Of a DNA stretch of 64,000 bases, positions 54,357 through 63,438 are shown one piece after another (positions within the stretch are counted from its first letter, which is position 1; every line of letters starts with the position of its first letter). Source of the DNA: JANLVJ01 sp031363945 (lineage in GTDB: Bacteria; Bacteroidota; Bacteroidia; Sphingobacteriales; Sphingobacteriaceae); contig JANLVJ010000055.1 of the NCBI GenBank assembly GCA_031363945.1, positions 62,001 to 126,000 on the forward strand, written 5' to 3'. The position numbers were made by a program, and so were the translations under genes. The notes under the pieces are model-generated. The model was not told the DNA's origin. It saw only the letters and a list, made by a program, of their open reading frames with translations, and made no database searches.

Positions 54357-54851
54357 ATGAAAAAATTATTTTTTTTATTAGGAGCTTCACTTATCGTAGC
54401 CGGAATAAACTCCGTTCAGGCGCAAACTTCCACAATTCCTTCTAATCAATCAACTACACCTTCATCTCCAAAACCAGCAACAACGAGTCCATTGCCACAA
54501 ACAATGCCAGCTACCACTGTCCCAGGTGCTAATTATCCTTCAACAACAGCACCTTCAACAACAGCACCTTTAACAGTTGCACCTTCACCAACTGCACCCA
54601 TCAATAGTCCTGCTACAGGTTCAGGTTCTACAAATGATTTGAATGGTAACGGTACAGTAAATGGTAATCAATCTGGAAATTCTAACAATACTTTGGGTAT
54701 TGATCCAGCAAAAACAGCAGGTACAGAGAAAACTAATACTCCAAATAGCTGGGATAAACCAAAAAAGACTAAAAAATCTAAAACAACCACGACTAGCCCG
54801 GCCCCTACTGATCAGCTTACAAGCCCATCAAATTTACCTGCTACTAAGTAG
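54357..54851 (+). CDS. Exported Thr/Pro/Ser-rich hypothetical protein
   Basis: The 164-residue protein has a signal peptide (cut near SVQAQ, residue 23). The rest is almost entirely low-complexity: a Thr/Pro/Ser region with repeated STTAP/PTAP units (about residues 60-85), an Asn/Gly section, and a Lys-rich KPKKTKKSKTTTT end. It is probably a disordered periplasmic or surface protein. No enzymatic domain is present. A strong terminator follows, so it is a single-gene transcript. Its composition echoes the exported protein at 52172, but the sequences are not clearly related. Confidence 0.75.
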   Translation: MKKLFFLLGASLIVAGINSVQAQTSTIPSNQSTTPSSPKPATTSPLPQTMPATTVPGANYPSTTAPSTTAPLTVAPSPTAPINSPATGSGSTNDLNGNGTVNGNQSGNSNNTLGIDPAKTAGTEKTNTPNSWDKPKKTKKSKTTTTSPAPTDQLTSPSNLPATK

Positions 54852-54872
54852 ATAGACCCCTATGAATCATTC

Positions 54873-54903
54873 AAGGCTTTCCAAATTGGAAAGCCTTTTT
54901 TTT
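54873..54903 (+). terminator. Rho-independent terminator
   Basis: AAGGCTTTCC (54873-54882) and GGAAAGCCTT (54888-54897) form a perfect 10-bp stem with a 5-base loop, followed by a T-run. It ends the Thr/Pro-rich protein transcript. Confidence 0.92.
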
Positions 54904-55046
54904 GCTTATAATTTTTTTTGAATTAATTTTAAGCTCTTACTGGGAATTTTTTAAGTGTGATAAGGTCTTTGTTTAAGGTCTGTCAGCATTATTATCATTG
55001 AAGGTCTATCAGTAATTCTTTTACCTCGATTTTTTAAGTTTATTAT

Positions 55047-55283
55047 ATGCGTTTAGTTGCTCAGATTCCCCATCCTTCCTGCCGTATTAGTATTTTGAGT
55101 TGGAATGGAAAGTTTTTTTTAAAATTTGAAATGGGTCAGATGGAGCAAACCTTTAAAGCCAGCGAAAGCGATACAGGAGATCTTGAATCTTTCAAAGCTA
55201 AAATTACAACTCATTTTATAGACATTGTGCTTTCTTCTTTTCAGCAACTTGATGAAGAATTTTCTTTGCTTCTTGAAAGTTGA
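55047..55283 (+). CDS. Small conserved Bacteroidota hypothetical protein
   Basis: The 78-residue product begins MRLVAQIPHPSCRISILSWN and continues with KFFLKFEMGQMEQTF. This pattern (IPHP-C-I-x3-WNGKF ... QTF/Y) recurs in short Bacteroidota proteins of unknown role, as far as I recall. It starts with ATG, has no signal peptide and ends 33 bases from the convergent sigma factor gene. No function can be assigned. Confidence 0.7.
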   Translation: MRLVAQIPHPSCRISILSWNGKFFLKFEMGQMEQTFKASESDTGDLESFKAKITTHFIDIVLSSFQQLDEEFSLLLES

Positions 55284-55316
55284 GCCTGAGCCTGTGCGTG
55301 TAAAATTATTCTTCCA

Positions 55317-56075
55317 TTATTCTATTCTATATTCTTTTATCTCGTCCAATAGTTCAACAGATTTGATAATTGGATTCCATTCTCTACCGCTAAATAGTAA
55401 CTTAAACCATTTCTTATCCCGGTTATCATAATTAATATGAATAAACAGCCAGATCCCGGTAAATATAAATGACATAGTCACTGCACTTTGTACTACCCAT
55501 AATAAGGTGTTTTCTTTAGTAAACATGTCTGAAGTCGAGTAAAAGGTCGTAAAGACCGGAATCACCAGGAAAATTAATCGCACGTTCAACAGCGTTGAGG
55601 CCCTTAGTCTTGCAATTTTTGTGGCAACGATTGATATTGAGATATCCATTATTTCAGAGATTTCTTTATGGCTTCTGTCATCTAGGTATAGCAGCATGAG
55701 CGCTTTATCAAGCTGACTTAGCCCGGCAATAAACCTGTTTAGCTGCCCGAGCTTTATATCTGTTTCATCGTCATAGCTGCTCTCTGACAGATACAGCATA
55801 TTGCTATCTTCAAGTGAATTTGAAATCTCTTTTCTGCGGCGGTCTTTACGGTAATATGATATCGATACATTTAAAGAAATACGATAAATCCAGGTAGAAT
55901 ATTTATATCTGTTATCATAGGTTAAAAAGGATATCCAGATCTGGGCAATTATTTCCTGAACCAGATCAAGGCGGTCATCTTCACTTTTGCAATACGCATT
56001 TGCAATTTTATAGATGATTCCCTTATGTGCTGCAATGACTGACAAAAACAGCTCTGTATTTTTTGACTCAATCAT
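55317..56075 (-). CDS. ECF-type sigma factor with C-terminal membrane extension
   Basis: The protein of about 252 residues starts MIESKNTELF (earlier in-frame starts lie at 56087 and 56105). Region sigma-2 is residues 8-80, with DLVQEIIAQIWISFLTYDNR and STWIYRISLNVSISYYRK. Region sigma-4 is about 115-160, with DKALMLLYLDDRSHKEISEI. Instead of ending there, the frame continues with two hydrophobic segments (about residues 165-180 and 191-213) and a basic cytoplasmic-type tail of 40 residues. Most Bacteroidota ECF factors stop near residue 165-180, often beside a separate small membrane protein. This may be a fusion of the two, yielding a membrane-tethered factor. The target genes are unknown. 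Confidence 0.82.
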   Translation of the reverse strand: MIESKNTELFLSVIAAHKGIIYKIANAYCKSEDDRLDLVQEIIAQIWISFLTYDNRYKYSTWIYRISLNVSISYYRKDRRRKEISNSLEDSNMLYLSESSYDDETDIKLGQLNRFIAGLSQLDKALMLLYLDDRSHKEISEIMDISISIVATKIARLRASTLLNVRLIFLVIPVFTTFYSTSDMFTKENTLLWVVQSAVTMSFIFTGIWLFIHINYDNRDKKWFKLLFSGREWNPIIKSVELLDEIKEYRIE

Positions 56076-56105
56076 GATTTTGGGCATGAATCTGATGATC
56101 AACAA

Positions 56106-56590
56106 TTGTAATCAAGCGAACTGTTTTTTGTAGGCGGCTAAACATTCGATACTGGTTAAGAGAATATTTTCTTAATTATTCGCATGAGGTGCAAAAATAT
56201 CACAGTTGAAATCTGCCTTCTTATTCAGCTAGAATAAAATTCAGTCAGAAGAATAATCGAATTAGTTGTATCTATTAATCATATGAATGTAATTAATTAA
56301 CTGATCTGTAGTAATTTAATTTATAATAAATGACTAGACGAAATAAAATTCTGTGACAAATACGTAAGGGTAAATATTAAATTTATTATCAGTAGAGTTA
56401 ATTAAATTTAATATTCAATTGAATAAATATAAATACCTGACTATATGCAACATATATATGTTAACAAAATATTATTTGGTGCATTTATCTGCACAGTTAT
56501 CCCCCTTAAAACAGACAAAATTTAAGTTGCCTTACTATTGAAGATATATTAAAGTATTTTCGTCTGATATCAGATGATATCCTGTAATCA
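56106..56590. other. Divergent AT-rich region, no riboswitch seen
   Basis: The region lies between the divergent sigma factor and cobS genes. It is strongly AT-rich (many TTAATTAAATTT-like tracts). I looked for a cobalamin riboswitch ahead of cobS and found no B12-box-like sequence. No gene is present. Confidence 0.6.
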
Positions 56591-57370
56591 ATGAGTTTTT
56601 TCAAAAGTGAGACAGCCTATTTTTATACGGCTCTTCAATTTTATACCCGGATCCCGATACCTTCTACGGTACAGTTTACGGAAGAAAATTTATCTCATTC
56701 GTCAAGGTATTTCCCGCTGATTGGAATTATAATCGGAGTCTTATCAGCTTTATCATTCTATCTTTTTACGCTTGCTTTTCATCCACTTCTTGCCTTACTA
56801 CTGAGTTTATTTGTTTCCGTTTTATTAACTGGCGCCTTACATGAAGACGGTCTGGCTGATGTATGCGATGGGTTTGGAGGAGGATATACCAAGGACAAAA
56901 TTCTTGAAATCATGCGGGACTCAAGAATTGGTACTTACGGGTTCATGGGTTTATTGCTGGCAATTAGTATAAAAATTGCAGCTCTAAATGAATTTGCATT
57001 GCTTGATATACCTTTCATGATAATTTGCGGGCATGCAATAAGTAGGTTTGCAGCCATCAGTTTCTTGTATACGCATGATTACAGCAGTACTGGCAAGGCA
57101 ACAAAAAGTGAGTCTATCACGAAAAAAATCACAAATACTGATCTTGGTATTGCGGCAGTCTTTGGCATCATGCCCCTGCTCTGTTTTTTAAATCCCTGGA
57201 TTTTTCTGGCTATCATTCCTGTTTATATAAGCAGGGTTTTACTGGGTAGCATGTTCGTAAAATGGATAGGTGGCTTTACCGGTGATTGTCTTGGAGCAAC
57301 CCAGCAAATAACAGAAGTTGTATTCTACCTGTCTGCAATTATTATTCTGAGATTTCTTCCATGGAACTGA
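56591..57370 (+). CDS. cobS: Adenosylcobinamide-GDP ribazoletransferase CobS
   Basis: The 259-residue membrane protein joins adenosylcobinamide-GDP to alpha-ribazole(-phosphate), the last assembly step of the B12 nucleotide loop. Family motifs include ALQFYTRIPIPS near the N-terminus, the metal-binding HEDGLADVCDGFGGG (about residues 85-99), then IMRDSRIGTYGFMG. Five or more hydrophobic segments are visible, as expected of this inner-membrane enzyme. Its stop codon overlaps the start of cobC by 10 bases, so the two are coupled. Confidence 0.95.
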   Translation: MSFFKSETAYFYTALQFYTRIPIPSTVQFTEENLSHSSRYFPLIGIIIGVLSALSFYLFTLAFHPLLALLLSLFVSVLLTGALHEDGLADVCDGFGGGYTKDKILEIMRDSRIGTYGFMGLLLAISIKIAALNEFALLDIPFMIICGHAISRFAAISFLYTHDYSSTGKATKSESITKKITNTDLGIAAVFGIMPLLCFLNPWIFLAIIPVYISRVLLGSMFVKWIGGFTGDCLGATQQITEVVFYLSAIIILRFLPWN

Positions 57371-57918
57371 TTCTTATCAGACATAGTGAAATTTTAAACC
57401 CTGACAAGTTTTGCTACGGGCAGACTGAAATGCCATTAACTTCAACATTTGAGGCTGAAGCAAAGTTGATTCTTGGAAAGTGTGTGGCCTTCAATTCTCA
57501 TAAAATTTATGCCAGCCCGGCATTACGTTGTACAATTCTTGCTGAAAAATTTAACAGATCATTTGATATCGAGCCGAGACTATATGAGATGGCATTTGGC
57601 GAATGGGAAGGAATAGCCTGGGACAAAATTGCTCAGGAACCACTGCTTGCATGGATGGATAATTTCGTTGTAAATAAGGTGCCCTCAGGTGAATCTTATC
57701 TCGAATTGCAGTCTAGAGTACTTGAATTTATTGCTGAATTAAATCAGTTTTCAGGTAGAAAATATTTACTGATTTGTCATGCCGGCCCGATACGGGCGCT
57801 TATCTCAACCTTGCTTAATATCAGTCTATATGATTCGTTCAATCTAACCGTTTCTTACGGGGATATATTTAAACTTGAAATAATTGAAGGCTTGCAGCCA
57901 ATACTAACCTATTTATAG
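57361..57918 (+). CDS. cobC: Alpha-ribazole phosphatase-type histidine phosphatase CobC
   Basis: The protein of about 185 residues is a histidine phosphatase: the catalytic motif is LILIRHSEI (His-8 region; the more common RHG/RHA is RHS here), then CYGQTEMPLT, MAFGEWEGIAWD, and the second His in LICHAGPIRAL. In B12 salvage it dephosphorylates alpha-ribazole-5'-phosphate or cobalamin-phosphate. The start is ATG 57361, inside the last codons of cobS (ATGGAACTGA), which strongly supports this role. No other plausible start gives a family-like N-terminus. Confidence 0.9.
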   Translation: MELILIRHSEILNPDKFCYGQTEMPLTSTFEAEAKLILGKCVAFNSHKIYASPALRCTILAEKFNRSFDIEPRLYEMAFGEWEGIAWDKIAQEPLLAWMDNFVVNKVPSGESYLELQSRVLEFIAELNQFSGRKYLLICHAGPIRALISTLLNISLYDSFNLTVSYGDIFKLEIIEGLQPILTYL

Positions 57919-58133
57919 TGGGCATTAAATCACCTGAATCAGCCCTGACAGATAAATAAGATTATAAAGATTGTCTGACTAAAAAAACTTAACTAATCTT
58001 TCGTTTGGAAAAAACAAAATATAAGACTGAAAAATTAAAATTATAATTGGGTGAAAGAGTTTATTTGTAATCTGATTAGAAAACTAATCTTCATCTCTCA
58101 CGCCGATTCAATTCTCCTCTTCCTTAAAAAAAG

Positions 58134-58794
58134 TTGATTAAAACACTATTTCTTGTCATTACTTTTATGTCAGGCACGCAAATCATGTATGCCGACAATC
58201 AAGATTCTATTGCGATTATGGCAGCAAAGGGCCTTGTCAAGGGAGTGATGCCACTCAAATATAACCAGCATATTAAGTTTGAATTAATAGCTGACGCAAA
58301 TGGCATGGATCTGTTTGAGGTTGAGCAACAGGGCCAGACTATTATTATTCCTGGTAATGGAAGTAATTCTATGGCAGTAGGCTTTAAATTCTATCTTAAG
58401 CATTATTGCAAGATATCAGTCATGGCACTTACAACTTGCTAATAGTCATAGAATATTATCTTTAGCGTATCTTTTTGATCTTGTTAATACGGGAACACAA
58501 TTAATGGGCAATTATTTTAATGCCGTTCGCGATAGTTTTACGGTAGCTTATAATAAAAAAGATCGGATAGCGCTCAGGCATAATTGAGAAATGATGATTG
58601 AAATAATTAATGATAAAGATTTACTACTTGCTACAGTCAAAACATTTCTATTGGGAAGATGGATTAATCAGGCAAGAGCACTTGGAAATAATAAGCTTGA
58701 AGAAAACTATTATGAACATGACGCCCTCAAAATTCTGACTACCTGGGGAAATAAAGGAAGTGAACTCACAGATTATGCCAGCCATCTTCTGTGA
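58134..58794 (+). pseudogene. Remnant of a GH89 alpha-N-acetylglucosaminidase gene
   Basis: The N-terminal piece (start TTG 58134) reads LVKGVMPLKYNQHIKFELIA, GMDLFEVEQQGQTIIIPGNG, SMAVGFKFYLKHYCKISV, which is the start of NAGLU/GH89 enzymes. Near 58420 the frame shifts and jumps directly to the C-terminal end of the same family: LAYLFDLVNTGTQLMGNYFN, a stop TGA at about 58586, then INDKDLLLATVKTFLLGRWI, YYEHDALKILTTWGNKG and a final DYASHLL stop. The central catalytic barrel, several hundred residues, is deleted. An intact enzyme would be about 700 residues. The two ends in correct order and orientation show a decayed gene, not two small genes. Confidence 0.85.
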
Positions 58795-58802
58795 CAAGGT
58801 AA

Positions 58803-59306
58803 TTATCTAATTTTTAGTGGAATACCTGAAACCATAAAATATGCCTGATCGGCCAGATTTGCCAGGTACTGGTTTGCCCAGCCTTGCAGGTCTGCAAATT
58901 TTCGGCCGAGTTCAGTATCGGCATGCATACCCATACCGAGCTCATTCGAAATAAAAATGAATACGGCATCAATCTGATACAGTGCATCGATCTCAGCCTT
59001 AAATAAGTTTAAGGCAGCCTCGAGATCAGAATTTGTATCAACAAAGAAACTACTCAGCCAGAGCGTAACACAGTCAACAACGATCACCCTTCCGGTAAGC
59101 GGTAAAGCGGAAATGTCTTTATAAGCTTCAAATGTTGTCCATTCTTGACCCCTGTCATTTTTGTGCCTGGCAACACGTTCAGCAAAATCTTCATCCCAGA
59201 TTCGGGCAGTGGCAATATAGACAGGATCAGGAGCTAGTTTCAATGCTTCAGTCTGGGCATACCTGCTCTTTCCGCTTCTTACCCCTCCACTTACATAGAT
59301 GAACAT
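58803..59306 (-). CDS. cobU: Adenosylcobinamide kinase/GTP guanylyltransferase CobU
   Basis: The 167-residue enzyme phosphorylates adenosylcobinamide and transfers GMP to it in B12 salvage. The P-loop GGVRSGKS is at residues 7-14, and the guanylylated His lies in ARIWDEDFAERVARHKNDRG. The end of the domain has ISNELGMGMHADTELGRKFAD, a typical family block. The start is ATG 59306 (MFIYVSGG); an in-frame upstream extension to 59384 overlaps the PduO-type gene and is unlikely. It is the last gene of the corrinoid operon, 4 bases after the adenosyltransferase. Confidence 0.95.
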   Translation of the reverse strand: MFIYVSGGVRSGKSRYAQTEALKLAPDPVYIATARIWDEDFAERVARHKNDRGQEWTTFEAYKDISALPLTGRVIVVDCVTLWLSSFFVDTNSDLEAALNLFKAEIDALYQIDAVFIFISNELGMGMHADTELGRKFADLQGWANQYLANLADQAYFMVSGIPLKIR

Positions 59307-59310
59307 AGCG

Positions 59311-59883
59311 CTAAACTTTAAATTTTTTGTAAAGAAATAATTTCCATTTTTCTTCAGCCAAGCCACTTTTATCCATTTCAGCACGACAAAGGGTAAAGAA
59401 CAGATCAGACAGGCGGTTGATATAGGTTAGTATAGTATCATCAACCAGATCAACTTTCATCAGACTTACCAATAGGCGTTCAGCCCTTCGCATCTGGGTT
59501 CTGACGACATGGCAAAGGGCAGAAATTTCATTACCGCCGGGAAGCAAAAAATAGTCAGAAGCTGTAGTCATGGCACCTTCCAAACTATCGATCCAGGTCT
59601 CGCAAAATAAAGGACCGTCAACTGGCATCGGATTTGAATTTAATCTTACCGTATCAGAGGGTCGGGACAGATGTGACATCATATCCATCATATCTTTTTG
59701 AATGCGGTGTAGATTTCCCTGCCACTCATGCTCATCACCTAATTTTACTCTTAAAAGACCTATCGTTGAGTTTACTTCATCTAGCGTACCTACACACTCA
59801 ATACGGATATCATCTTTAAAAACCCGGGTACCTCCAAATAAGCCCGTCATACCTTTATCACCTGTTTTTGTATATATTTTCAT
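59311..59883 (-). CDS. PduO-type corrinoid adenosyltransferase
   Basis: The 190-residue enzyme adds the 5'-deoxyadenosyl group of ATP to cob(I)alamin or cobinamide. The N-terminus MKIYTKTGDKGMTGLFGG is the ATP-binding hallmark; VGTLDEVNSTIGLLRV follows, and the C-terminal half has LCHVVRTQMRRAERLL and INRLSDLFFTLCRAE, both family signatures. It is a cytoplasmic trimeric enzyme in known cases. It sits directly between the BtuD-like ATPase gene and cobU, so its substrate is most likely imported corrinoid destined for salvage. Confidence 0.95.
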   Translation of the reverse strand: MKIYTKTGDKGMTGLFGGTRVFKDDIRIECVGTLDEVNSTIGLLRVKLGDEHEWQGNLHRIQKDMMDMMSHLSRPSDTVRLNSNPMPVDGPLFCETWIDSLEGAMTTASDYFLLPGGNEISALCHVVRTQMRRAERLLVSLMKVDLVDDTILTYINRLSDLFFTLCRAEMDKSGLAEEKWKLFLYKKFKV

Positions 59884-59972
59884 AAGTTTATTTTTTTGTA
59901 TGCGTAAACTGGAAATTTTATTGATTCAAAAAATTGCTTACCAAACTAAATGGGCAATCGGTATGATCCTGA

Positions 59973-61193
59973 TTATTTTCTAATACCAGAGTTTTCTAGT
60001 TTAATCAGCAGCTCATTGATTGAGTTAAATGTGTAATTCACAGTGCCGTCAATTTCGGTTCTGCATAAAATCCAGTAATTATTTCCACCTTCCTTTTGAA
60101 TACTTACCTTAAGTATTTTGTTTGTTTCTGGTTCAGGCTGATTAGTTGGGGCGATGCAAACACCTGACAAAGAGACATCAGAAGTTGTTATTTCCATAAC
60201 CGTTGATAAATCGGAAGTAGCTTGATTTTCTGACTTCTGACTTACCCGGTATCCAATTCGTTCAAGTGCCCGGCGTGTCCAAAAAGCAGGAATACCTTCA
60301 CCCAACATTTCAATGACAGGACCTGTGGGGGCATTCATTTTAAATACTCCTGTACTTTTATCGTACAGGGTTCCTTTCTTATCAAAGACTGAAGAAAAAT
60401 GGTCATTCATAACCAGTTCTTCAGGTGTTCCCGTGATGAGATTACCATTGCCATCAAAGAGCCAGATTTCATCTGCAATTTGCAGCGCCAGATCAAGTTC
60501 ATGGGTTGATATTAAAATAGCTTTATGCTGTTCTCTTGACAGAGTATGTAATAACCCCATTAATGAAATTCTATTGGGAATATCGAGATGAGCAGTAGGT
60601 TCATCCAGTATAATCAGACCCGTATCCTGTACCAGAGCTCTGGCAAGCATCACCCTTTGCTTTTCACCATCGCTTAATTCGTCTACCTTCCTGTTAATGA
60701 AATCTAGAAGATTTACCGCCTCGATGGCAAAATTAATTATTGCCAGATCTTCATCAGACAGGTTTCCCAGCCACCCCGTATAAGGAAACCGGCCCAAAGA
60801 AATCAGGGAATAAACGTCTAGATTCCATGACCTGACAGTTTCCGTGAGAACCAGACTTAGCTTTGTTGCCAACTCTTGTGGGCTCAATTTGCTGATTGGC
60901 TTGTCTTCAATAAATACCTGCCCTGAAAGAGGTACCTGAATTCCTGACAGTGTTTTTATCAAGGTTGATTTACCAGCACCATTTGCTCCTAAAAGGCAGA
61001 CAAGTTTTCCAGCATATAATTCCAGGTTAATTGGGCCCGCAATTTTTTTTGCTTCCACCCTGTTAATAAGGTTATTAGCCCTGCCATGATAGCCAATACA
61101 CAGATTCTTAGTCAGTAATAATGGTTTTTGGTGACTGAATCTATTCTCTTCAGAATAATAATCTAAAACTGGCTCATTTATAGTCAACCTCAT
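59973..61193 (-). CDS. btuD: Corrinoid ABC transporter ATP-binding protein with C-terminal extension
   Basis: The 406-residue ATPase shows Walker A LLGANGAGKSTL (G69-S76), signature LSDGEKQ (173-179), Walker B IILDEPT (194-200) and switch His H231. The subfamily is FecE/BtuD-like. After the ABC domain, about 120 extra residues follow (from about 285), including GEGIPAFWTRRALERIGYRV and GNNYWILCRTEIDGTVNYTF, a region I cannot assign but which may be regulatory. It overlaps the permease gene by 4 bases and is followed by the adenosyltransferase, so cobalamin is the likely substrate rather than iron. Confidence 0.88.
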   Translation of the reverse strand: MRLTINEPVLDYYSEENRFSHQKPLLLTKNLCIGYHGRANNLINRVEAKKIAGPINLELYAGKLVCLLGANGAGKSTLIKTLSGIQVPLSGQVFIEDKPISKLSPQELATKLSLVLTETVRSWNLDVYSLISLGRFPYTGWLGNLSDEDLAIINFAIEAVNLLDFINRKVDELSDGEKQRVMLARALVQDTGLIILDEPTAHLDIPNRISLMGLLHTLSREQHKAILISTHELDLALQIADEIWLFDGNGNLITGTPEELVMNDHFSSVFDKKGTLYDKSTGVFKMNAPTGPVIEMLGEGIPAFWTRRALERIGYRVSQKSENQATSDLSTVMEITTSDVSLSGVCIAPTNQPEPETNKILKVSIQKEGGNNYWILCRTEIDGTVNYTFNSINELLIKLENSGIRK

Positions 61194-62251
61194 ACAAGCC
61201 GGGATCTATTTCTGCTAATAATTATCAATACAACAACCGGAGCACCAACCAGACCAGTAATAATATTAATGGGTAAAGAAGTCTGACTGCCAGTAATCTG
61301 TGAGATCACATCGCAAATAAGCATGATTGAAGTGCCCATCAGGCAGCACCCAGGTATCAATATTTTATGATCAGCTGTATTTAATAGCGAACGTGTTAAC
61401 GGGGGAACAGCCAGTCCGATAAAACTGATAGGACCACAAAAGGCTGTTATGGAGCCAGCAAGTATACTCGTGCTACAAATAATCAAAAATCTTGCGCGCC
61501 TGACAGTAAGCCCCATACTGCGGGCATAATTTTCACCAAGAAGTAAAACATTTAACATTTTAGAGCTTGCAAAAGAAATGATAAGGCCGATACATACTAC
61601 CAGTGCCAGCACTTTTAAATGATCTCCTGTTACTCCTCCCAAGGAACCAAAAGTCCAGATCAGAAATTCTTTTATCTGTTCCGGTGCACTGAAATATTGC
61701 CAGATACTTATAATTGAGGTGACCAAGGTGGCAATCATCACCCCGATTATTAAAACAACTATATTATCTTTTAACCTTGCCGAAATAAAAATTACGATGA
61801 GCATTATCATGGCAGCCCCAGAAGCTCCGGCGACAATGATTAGCCAGCTGCCACTTATACCTAATTCCTGAATGGTATATAAACTTGTAATACTACCTGA
61901 ATAAAACATAACCAGGGCAACGCCCAGGCTTGCGCCTGAAGAGATACCCAGAATTGATGGATCAGCCAGTGGATTTCTAAAAAGTGTCTGCATCTGAAGC
62001 CCACAAACTGAGAGGCCACAACCTACTATTATTGCTGTGCAGGCCTTAGGGAGTCTGATTTTTTGTACAATATATAGCCAGGCAGAATTATCTGTGCCCT
62101 TACTGAATAAAATTTGAAAAACAGATTTCACAGGTATGGAAATCGTTCCTATGGTGATGTCAAGGAAGAAAAAAACCAGGACAAGCAAACATAAACAAAC
62201 AAATAGCAGCCTGATTTTATTGTATCCGGAATTTACTGAGGCGTGAGTCAT
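61190..62251 (-). CDS. btuC: FecCD/BtuC-type ABC permease
   Basis: The 353-residue inner-membrane permease has about ten helices. Family motifs are RLPKACTAIIVGCGLSVCGL (about residues 67-86), NPLADPSILGISSGASLGVA (about 93-112) and FCGPISFIGLAVPPLTRSLL near the ATPase-coupling region. FecCD proteins import siderophores or B12; the surrounding cob genes point to B12. It overlaps both neighbours by 4 bases (ATGA type), so the transporter genes are tightly coupled in one operon. Confidence 0.92.
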   Translation of the reverse strand: MTHASVNSGYNKIRLLFVCLCLLVLVFFFLDITIGTISIPVKSVFQILFSKGTDNSAWLYIVQKIRLPKACTAIIVGCGLSVCGLQMQTLFRNPLADPSILGISSGASLGVALVMFYSGSITSLYTIQELGISGSWLIIVAGASGAAMIMLIVIFISARLKDNIVVLIIGVMIATLVTSIISIWQYFSAPEQIKEFLIWTFGSLGGVTGDHLKVLALVVCIGLIISFASSKMLNVLLLGENYARSMGLTVRRARFLIICSTSILAGSITAFCGPISFIGLAVPPLTRSLLNTADHKILIPGCCLMGTSIMLICDVISQITGSQTSLPINIITGLVGAPVVVLIIISRNRSRLV

Positions 62252-63438
62252 TGAAGTTTTTTATAGTAAACCAGCTGATAATTCGGCAAAAGATCAGGAT
62301 GTGCAATTTTTATTAAATCCTGAAGGACGATATCAGGATTTACAGCTCCAGATTCCCAGTAATCATTTGAACCTATATCATTTACCTTTTTATTATTGTT
62401 GAAGAGATTCCCAGTCTTCATAGCCTTGAAATCAGCATATCTACTGTCTGAAGCCAGAATTTCATTTTTAGAATTTACATATCCTATATTCAGCCATAGC
62501 TGGGTAGTAAGGGCTATTGGAGCAACACTCTCAAAATTATAAGACAGGCTACCTGTACCCTTGGTATGAGCCCATTTATAGTTCATGCCTGCATCACTTA
62601 GAAATGCTGCCATATAACTCTTACCGGCAGGTACAAACCAAACCCCTTTATAGGGCATGCCTATCATTGCCGTTGGTCTTGATGTTGTTCTGGCAGACAG
62701 CCTTAACAGTTCATGATAATGATGGTCTAGTTGCTCAAACTTTTTATTGACCAGCCCTTCTTTATCGACAAAGGCAGCCATGAGTTTAACCCATTCAGTT
62801 CGGGCCAAAGGTGAATTTTCAAGCCATTCAGCATTGATCATCACCGGAATACCAGCATCTTTCAATGTCTGAAACTTGCTGAATTTAGAATCAGGATTGG
62901 CATCAACCATAATCATGTCGGGATGAATTGAAACGATTGTTTCATTATTCATACCACCGTCTGTTCCCACCTCTTTTAACCTATGGGCTTTAATCATCTG
63001 TCTGACAATTGGAGAATTTACATAGTTAAAACTGCCCAATCCAACAAGTTTGTCAAGACAGGCTGTATAATCAAGTAATGCGATATGCAGTGAGGATAAA
63101 GCTATCACAGACTTAACAGGTATCATGATTTTTTCGGCTTCCGGGTAACCAGCAGGTACTTTTGTTCCCCTTTCAACCAACAGATACTGGATTGTATCAG
63201 CCCTATTGCCTTTAAAATTCAAAATATTTACAACCTTATACGTCTTATGGTACTGTATATTAAAATTTCGGGCATATTTTATTGTTGCTTTATCTGGAAA
63301 TAAATCTGTTGGGGTCTTATCTGTTGTGTTTATTACTGTAAGACTTGAAAGAAATAACGCCAGAGGAATAATAATAACGAACAGCATCATTTTATTATAC
63401 GTGGCCGGTAGTGATGAACTTTGTGAGCAGGTTTTCAT
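62248..63438 (-). CDS. btuF: BtuF-like corrinoid-binding ABC substrate-binding protein
   Basis: The 396-residue protein has an N-terminal hydrophobic anchor (about residues 17-36) and a periplasmic-binding-protein fold of the FecB/BtuF class (cluster A, one long connecting helix). Blocks are VIALSSLHIALLDYTACLDK, LVGLGSFNYV, ETIVSIHPDMIMVDANPDSK and the C-terminal VNPDIVLQDLI. It should capture corrinoid in the periplasm and deliver it to BtuC. No lipobox Cys is evident; a plain membrane anchor may hold it. It overlaps the upstream ATPase-like gene by 4 bases. Confidence 0.88.
   Translation of the reverse strand: MKTCSQSSSLPATYNKMMLFVIIIPLALFLSSLTVINTTDKTPTDLFPDKATIKYARNFNIQYHKTYKVVNILNFKGNRADTIQYLLVERGTKVPAGYPEAEKIMIPVKSVIALSSLHIALLDYTACLDKLVGLGSFNYVNSPIVRQMIKAHRLKEVGTDGGMNNETIVSIHPDMIMVDANPDSKFSKFQTLKDAGIPVMINAEWLENSPLARTEWVKLMAAFVDKEGLVNKKFEQLDHHYHELLRLSARTTSRPTAMIGMPYKGVWFVPAGKSYMAAFLSDAGMNYKWAHTKGTGSLSYNFESVAPIALTTQLWLNIGYVNSKNEILASDSRYADFKAMKTGNLFNNNKKVNDIGSNDYWESGAVNPDIVLQDLIKIAHPDLLPNYQLVYYKKLQ

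Noticed and set aside
56106..56590. Possible cobalamin riboswitch upstream of cobS
   Set aside because: The region is AT-rich throughout and lacks any B12-box-like or GGTG/AATCCG-type blocks.
58591..58794. A 67-codon frame as a separate gene
   Set aside because: Its product matches the C-terminal end of GH89 enzymes and continues the same frame upstream across a single stop, so it is part of the pseudogene.
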